In this document: piece after piece, positions 7,850 through 12,251 of the stretch
Position numbering within the stretch: the stretch's first letter is position 1
Layout of the letters: each line of letters begins with the position of its first letter
Origin: Thalassiosira profunda
Lineage: Eukaryota; Bacillariophyta; Thalassiosirophyceae; Thalassiosirales; Thalassiosiraceae
Assembly (NCBI GenBank): GCA_036939355.1
Contig: JALLAP010000718.1
Location: 1 to 12,251 of the forward strand
Direction: 5' to 3'
Length of the DNA: 12,251 bases
The notes under the pieces: model-generated
Database searches by the model: none
Told to the model about the DNA's origin: nothing
Seen by the model: the letters and a program-made list of their open reading frames with translations, nothing else
Program-made: the position numbers and the translations under genes

Positions 7850-9775
7850 CTATTGCCTTCTTTCCGCCGACACTGGAACCTGCTGTGCGATCAACCTGAA
7901 ATCTTCGACTAAGATAGTCTCTGGGTTTGCGCCGTCCGCAGACGACACCAACATCATGCGGTGGCACATCGCCATCTGTTCTGTTGTTGCGTCCCAAAGG
8001 TTGGAGCCCCAAAGCTGCGACTTTTCCACGCTGTATTTCAAGCTGAGGAGATCAGGCGTCTCAAATTCTGGCGATCTGGTCGGCACCCTCGTGAGAGTGA
8101 TGTTTGCGCCCGTCGCGCAATCTCCTGTCAACACTTCCGTCTCATATGTCCGACCCTTCAAGACTTCGTAGTCAACGACGACTGTGCCAGCATCCCCACT
8201 GAAATCTGAGGTTGCGCGTAGAAAGTTGGCATCCCATAAGTACGTCACTTCTTCGTCCTCGGCGCACCGCAGGAAACCGCTACCTTTCGGGTCGCTCAGT
8301 GGAAAGAGCTGTCCAAAGTCTCCATACTCTTCGCCCTGCCTGCCAAGCTGGTACATATCAACACCAAGGATCGACGATTGCGTGGTTGGGTCGCTAACAA
8401 AAAGCGTCCGGTTGCTGTAAACCTCCTCCCAAAAGGCATGACTCTCTCGCACATAGTTGCTCCAGTATTCTCGAGGCACCGGTGCCAGTTTTGTGCCATA
8501 ATATATGGTACCAAGCCACCGGCTGCCGGTATATACCTTTTTGAAGAATGCATAGATGTCAGAACCAGAGCGACGTCGGGGGTGATAGGCAGCATGCAAT
8601 AAGTATCTCACAAGAAAGATTTGGTCCCTCATAACATCAACATTGAGTTCGTCCAAAAGAGCCTGGGGCGCACCACTCCGTACGCGTAGACAGGTCGTTG
8701 ATATATCCTCATCTCTTCGTCAGCCTACTGCACCTCTGACCATGTGCCACCCTTGCCTCCAGTGATCAGACTGCACGGCTTCTTGTGTTCGCAATGAAGG
8801 CCAAAGTACTGCGCCCAGATAAATAGTGAGAGTTATCTGGAAATTGCGCATCGACGGCATTACCCTTCAAATAGCCACAAATTGTACTCACCCCTTCCTC
8901 GCAAACGCAAACCCCGTCCGCTGAGCAGCGACCAAAATAATTACAGTCCACCGCCCCTTGACATTCGTTGTCCATAACCCGTACTTGCCCATTCGACTGC
9001 ACACTTCCCGTCTACACGGTCCATTCGCCCTGGTCAAGTTCGAGAAGGTTGTACTCTGTTGTTTCTGCGCTCCTCATAAGCCAAGGGCAGTCGATTCTTG
9101 TCAAAGAGAGTTGTGAAATTGCTGCGTCAGTGGCCGGGAAACAAGGAACGACAACATGTTGTCCATTTGCACATACCCTCAACGTTATTTCTTGACTTCC
9201 GGATGCCTACTTTGTGCGCAAATACTGTCGAATCATCACAAAGAATGGTAAGACAGATCATCGACACCAAAGCGAGATAAAAGCGTGTACTCTCACCCCA
9301 CGCTTGCTCCGATTCGCAATACTTGATTTCGGCACCAACCGTCCCCTGAAAGGGGTTGCCGTCGAACTATTCAAAAGAAGCATGAGATTACTGGCAAATG
9401 ATGCACGAAACCAATTGACAAAGATCAATTACCTTGTTTTGCTCAGTATAGAGAGGTCTGCCATCGTGTGTTCCGTTGCGCCGGTATTCCCCTGAGAGTG
9501 ACAGAAAAAGTAGCAAGATGAGGGCAAAAGGAATAGCGAACGAAGAGGCAGCACTCGGTCCATGCCATACCATTGAAGTAAGAGAACAGAAGAGTTCTGG
9601 TGTCCTCGCGACCGTGTAATGTGACGATTGCATCCTTCCAGATCTGCTCTCCAAAAGTGACGGATATCGAGTCAGAATGAAACACCCCCTCTTCCTGTCG
9701 TACTGTGATCCACGCCATCCCTCCCAACAGTGCAGCCAAGTTCGCGAAATACACCGCCTTCAAGAAAACGTTCAT
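7850..9775 (-). pseudogene. Membrane-anchored extracellular EGF-like protein gene, apparently disrupted
   Basis: Exons on the minus strand are 9775-9571, 9491-9433, 9366-9297, 9224-9177, 9121-8892, 8808 to about 8612, and 8536-7850. Introns are 55-83 nt with good GT...AG ends, and the phases fit through the first six. The product starts with a short hydrophobic anchor (FLKAVYFANLAALLGGMAW). It continues with a luminal or extracellular region: ISVTFGEQIWKDAIVTLHGR, NGTHDGRPLYTEQNKFDG, AEIKYCE, CPWLMRS, then an EGF-like module (CNYFGRC, CVCEEGYFGLHCE), QRPVYAY, YTGSRW, HAFW and SDPT. From memory this pattern belongs to a lineage-specific family of microbial eukaryote surface proteins with no known function. 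Damage: TAG at 9014-9012 where a Trp is expected, TAG at 8727-8725, a frameshift at about 8680-8677, and a possible further frame break at about 7850. It could instead be a gene with readthrough or a stretch of assembly error. Confidence 0.6.
8809..8891 (-). other. Intron splitting the EGF-like module
   Basis: Donor GTGAGT at 8891 and acceptor GGCGCAG ending at 8809. It is 83 nt long and phase 0. Splicing joins CVCEEG to YFGLHCE and completes the last cysteine loop of the EGF-like fold, which strongly supports this splice. Confidence 0.75.
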
Positions 9776-9888
9776 CTTCTTTCGCAGAGCAAACGACTGC
9801 TTCTCAAACTCTGCATGGAAGCACTTCGACAGTTGCAATAGGTGCACCTCCGCACCGCAACCGGCGCATCCCGGCACCAGCGTGCACC
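9776..9888. promoter_or_regulatory. Very short divergent promoter interval
   Basis: Only 113 nt separate the likely start codons of the minus-strand surface-protein gene (ATG at 9775) and the plus-strand nuclear protein gene (ATG at 9889). Both frames are open a little into the interval, so either start could be further upstream and overlap the other. No TATA-like motif is obvious. Confidence 0.35.
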
Positions 9889-11934
9889 ATGTCCTACAAG
9901 GTGCCAAATACCAAGAGGATCAGGAAGAAGAAGAGGAGGGGTGAATACGAGCGGAAGAAGGAGAGAGCGGCACGGCGAGCCGCCGAGGCCGCGGCGAGCC
10001 GCGACGCCGCCGCCGCACACCCGCTTCTATCTGCCCTGGGTTGGTGCACCACAGGCAAGAGGAAATCAGATGAGCTGCAGCCGGATGTGCCTCGGTCGGC
10101 GCCGCACCACGACGCCGCGACGGCGGACACCTCCTGGACGGCGTGGGGATGGAAGGTGCTGTCCAAACTGGACGTGTTCGGGCTGGTCTCCGCACCGAAC
10201 AAAAGGAAAGCAACCGAGACGGGTGAACCGCCGCTGAAGGCAATGAAGACAGAGGACGGCCGGCGCGTGAAAATCGAGCACGGCCTCGGGCTCCGCAGCG
10301 TGACAGCAACCGCGCGGGCGGAAGAGGGTGCGGCATTCGTGCGGGACGTTTCACCGCCGCCCTTGGACCAGAAATTCCGAGAGATGATTGTGGAGGAGAG
10401 AGAGGGGATGGGCCGGGATCCGTATCTGTCGAGTCCACCGATGGATACGGAGCGGGAGGCGCAGATTGAATCAACTCTGACTTGGCTGGGATCTCAAGCT
10501 TCGGTGGAATTGAAGCATCATGTTAGCATGGGGATGAATGCGAGATCCCGCGTCGAACGATGGAATACCGACGACGGCTACTACCACACAGATGAAGGAA
10601 AGAAGAACAGGAACGGCCCTATCGAAGCGGGAATCGAAGGAGAGCCTGGATTCTTTCCCATAGATTACGCCCAGCTTGCAAACGTGACGCTACCGACTCG
10701 CCTCATTGGTCACAAGAAGGCCAAAGTATTGAAAGAGGAAGATGTCGAGAAAGAGGTCAAACCGTGGTTCCGAGCGGAGGGAAGTCCACTCATCCCTTCG
10801 CACTGGGGAGAGGCACCGGTGCCGAGCTACACCAAATACGGTCCGTTCTACAAATGCGGCAAAAGGAAATCGCATCTCATCCGAGTGGGAGACTATTTGG
10901 GCCCAACTTCAATCTCCCGAGCCTACCAAATCTGCGGCGGCAACCATTGGAACTTTGCGGCCGTCTTGCTCATCACCTGCCACGCCGTCTTCCACCGCAG
11001 AGCCAAGGCAGATGAGGAGGAGCCAACGTACAACTTGCAAGAGGAGCTGTCCACGGTCGAGCAGGTGGCCATCGAGTTGGAGGGCGTCTTCGATCGAGGA
11101 ATGCCATCGTTGCCGGGGCAGCCGATCCGCAGCGTGTGGGTCACTTGGAATCCGTTCAACCCCGAGTACGATAAGCACTACTCCGGAGCTATGCTCGAGT
11201 GGAGGAAGGCGCTGCGAAAGAGGTGCGCCGACGAGAGGGGATACGACGAGGATCGGCAAGTCGGGAAGTTTCAGAAGATCTCGTTTCTGTTCTACTTCAT
11301 CATTATGATTCATTCGGCCAGCACCAAAGATGGGGTAAACGAGACGACGTTCTACAAAATCGTCAACGGCCGCCACGATTGCCGCAGCTTCCTGGCTCCT
11401 CTGGCGAAGCGGCCCATCCAGGAGGTGTTCCAGTACTACCGCAAGCGCTACCACAGCATGGGCGTGCACGGGACGTGTGCACACGCTCTGCTGACGTTTC
11501 TGATCCCACTGTTTGTGTTGGACAGCGAGAAGATGAGCGACAAGCTGCGGACCCTGACCAGCTTTCCGGAGGTGGGAAACAAGAAGAGCCGAATTGCCTT
11601 GAACGCCCACGGTTTGTACAGAGGGGTGGGCGCGGATCGGTGGGTTCTGCGCTTCTTGGGGATCTTCATCGAAGATATGAGCAAGGCCGATAGATTGAGG
11701 AGGGCGCAATACTTGGCCGGAAAAATATCGAAAGAGGCCGGGCTGAATCTGAACGACAACGTCGGAGAGCTGTGCCAGCAGTACGGCAAAGGCGGCGCGG
11801 CGAGAGAGTGGGCAATCGCACAATTCGATGAGCTGGCGAAGCTAAACGAGTCCTTCGCCCAAGTCTATGATCGCTGGATGGGTGTGCTGGAGGGGGTGAA
11901 GAATGAGTTCTTGCTCGAGTCCAAGAACTACTAA
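9889..11934 (+). CDS. Divergent HhH-GPD (endonuclease III-like) DNA glycosylase-type protein
   Basis: An intronless 681-residue protein ending at TAA. The start at 9889 has a CACCATG context and gives a basic N-terminus; the frame is open upstream to 9730. Residues 9-30 are Lys/Arg-rich (RIRKKKRRGEYERKK) and further basic clusters lie near 105, so nuclear location is likely. Residues 30-300 are low in recognisable structure. An unknown globular block covers about 305-455 (FYKCGKRKSHLIRVGDYLG, CGGNHWNFAAVLL). From about 459 to 600 the protein follows the endonuclease III order: FIIMIHSASTKDGVNETTF, helices, SFPEVGNKK at 558-566, then GADRWVLRF at 581-589. Lys565 and Asp583 are 18 residues apart, as are the catalytic Lys120 and Asp138 of E. 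coli Nth. The first hairpin glycine is Glu here. The four Fe-S cysteines are absent. A base excision or base-sensing role is inferred; activity is not certain. Confidence 0.82.
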   Translation: MSYKVPNTKRIRKKKRRGEYERKKERAARRAAEAAASRDAAAAHPLLSALGWCTTGKRKSDELQPDVPRSAPHHDAATADTSWTAWGWKVLSKLDVFGLVSAPNKRKATETGEPPLKAMKTEDGRRVKIEHGLGLRSVTATARAEEGAAFVRDVSPPPLDQKFREMIVEEREGMGRDPYLSSPPMDTEREAQIESTLTWLGSQASVELKHHVSMGMNARSRVERWNTDDGYYHTDEGKKNRNGPIEAGIEGEPGFFPIDYAQLANVTLPTRLIGHKKAKVLKEEDVEKEVKPWFRAEGSPLIPSHWGEAPVPSYTKYGPFYKCGKRKSHLIRVGDYLGPTSISRAYQICGGNHWNFAAVLLITCHAVFHRRAKADEEEPTYNLQEELSTVEQVAIELEGVFDRGMPSLPGQPIRSVWVTWNPFNPEYDKHYSGAMLEWRKALRKRCADERGYDEDRQVGKFQKISFLFYFIIMIHSASTKDGVNETTFYKIVNGRHDCRSFLAPLAKRPIQEVFQYYRKRYHSMGVHGTCAHALLTFLIPLFVLDSEKMSDKLRTLTSFPEVGNKKSRIALNAHGLYRGVGADRWVLRFLGIFIEDMSKADRLRRAQYLAGKISKEAGLNLNDNVGELCQQYGKGGAAREWAIAQFDELAKLNESFAQVYDRWMGVLEGVKNEFLLESKNY

Positions 11935-12251
11935 TGTTAAGTGTAATTTGATGGCAACGATAATGCTGCTTGAAGTTGAGATTCAGCGTGTGGCGGAAGA
12001 CTTGGGTCCGAGCGTCGGGGAGCAAGTGCTCAGGGACAAGTATGACGAGGGTATCCTTCTGCTTTCCGCCGCGTGCAAGATGCTTGTGGGCCTCTTTGTT
12101 GTTGGAGAGGAAAATCTGGCAGAGGAGAGGCATGATCACTGCGTTGGCGCAACAAAAAAGTGAGCTGGCATCTTTCGAGGCAGAGTCTCTACATCGCAGG
12201 CCACACTAGGACGACTTACCTTTTGTCTTTCCAGTCCCAACCTCACTGAAA
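11666..12251 (-). CDS. P-loop NTPase-like gene fragment, partial at right edge
   Basis: A first exon piece (12251-12220) and a second exon starting at 12138 are joined across an 81-nt intron (12219-12139; GTAAGT...CCAACGCAG). The spliced frame reads FSEVGTGKTKVIMPLLCQIF and then continues to LVILVPEHLLP. GTGKTK followed by a hydrophobic helix and a LVILVP strand is the look of a Walker A loop with the next strand of a helicase-like or DUF3638-type ATPase. From about 11950 downwards the frame runs antisense to the end of the plus-strand gene until TGA at 11668-11666. That tail (Ser, Arg and Pro rich) is probably not real protein, so the true 3' end is uncertain. The N-terminal part lies outside the window. 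The family call rests on few residues. Confidence 0.5.
12139..12219 (-). other. Intron in the P-loop gene fragment
   Basis: Consensus donor AAG|GTAAGT at 12219 and acceptor ending at 12139 after a T-rich run (TTTTTTGTTGCGCCAACGCAG is nearby). It is 81 nt long. It falls right after the P-loop Lys-Thr-Lys, and splicing yields the continuous hydrophobic helix expected next. Confidence 0.65.

Noticed and set aside
8707..9017. Three 21-nt GT...AG stretches (9017-8997, 8733-8713 and one starting near 8684) that could be ultra-short introns removing the TAG codons
   Set aside because: All other introns in the window are 55-83 nt with better donors. GT and AG are common enough to give such matches by chance. 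The first would delete family-like residues and the third would not repair the frame.
9730..9888. Longer N-terminus for the glycosylase-like protein, starting at 9730
   Set aside because: It overlaps the first exon of the divergent gene, the added residues are low in structure, and the ATG at 9889 has the better context.
10909..11823. 304-codon minus-strand open frame opposite the glycosylase-like gene
   Set aside because: It mirrors the codons of the plus-strand gene, shows no domain pattern, and the plus strand has the conserved motif order.
1..12251. CRISPR arrays, insertion sequences, terminal repeats or a defence cassette
   Set aside because: I saw no repeated spacer pattern, transposase motif or inverted ends. 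The spliced genes show this is eukaryotic nuclear DNA.

Overview
This window looks like compact nuclear DNA from a unicellular eukaryote. Small introns of about 55-83 nt with GT...AG borders can be placed by reading frame and protein logic. Coding sequences sit on both strands and there is very little space between genes. Two adjacent genes (3 and 4) begin with a signal peptide followed at or next to the predicted cleavage point by a phenylalanine (ALG-F-VAPS and ATS-F-SW). That pattern is typical of bipartite presequences for the red-lineage secondary plastid of ochrophytes and related algae. My best guess is therefore a photosynthetic stramenopile, with haptophyte or cryptophyte as alternatives; I cannot name a genus.

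Layout, left to right. (1) A 5'-partial three-exon plus-strand gene (2-3766) encodes a scaffold with an FN3 domain, coiled coil, TPRs, a second coiled coil and a seven-bladed WD40 propeller. (2) Only 40 nt after its stop, a convergent minus-strand three-exon gene (5255-3807) encodes a cPLA2/patatin-type serine lipase. (3) A minus-strand two-exon gene (6284-5509) encodes a probable plastid protein with no name that I know. (4) Divergent from it, an intronless plus-strand gene (6524-7576) encodes a plastid-targeted RsuA/RluB-type pseudouridine synthase. (5) A minus-strand gene of at least seven exons (9775-7850 or beyond) encodes a membrane-anchored extracellular protein with an EGF-like module. 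Its splice sites are good, but it carries two in-frame TAG codons and at least one frameshift, so it looks like a recently broken copy. (6) Divergent from that gene by about 113 nt, an intronless plus-strand gene (9889-11934) encodes a 681-residue basic protein. Its C-terminal third matches the endonuclease III HhH-GPD fold, with the catalytic Lys and Asp exactly 18 residues apart, but it lacks the Fe-S cluster cysteines. (7) At the right edge, a minus-strand gene fragment with a Walker A-like P-loop runs head-on into gene 6.

The genes do not form an operon or an obvious defence cassette. The one functional pairing I see is genes 3 and 4: divergent, sharing a 239-nt GC-rich interval, and both apparently plastid-directed. 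The most novel items are the divergent HhH-GPD protein and the disrupted extracellular-protein gene. I found no tRNA, rRNA, CRISPR array or transposon.
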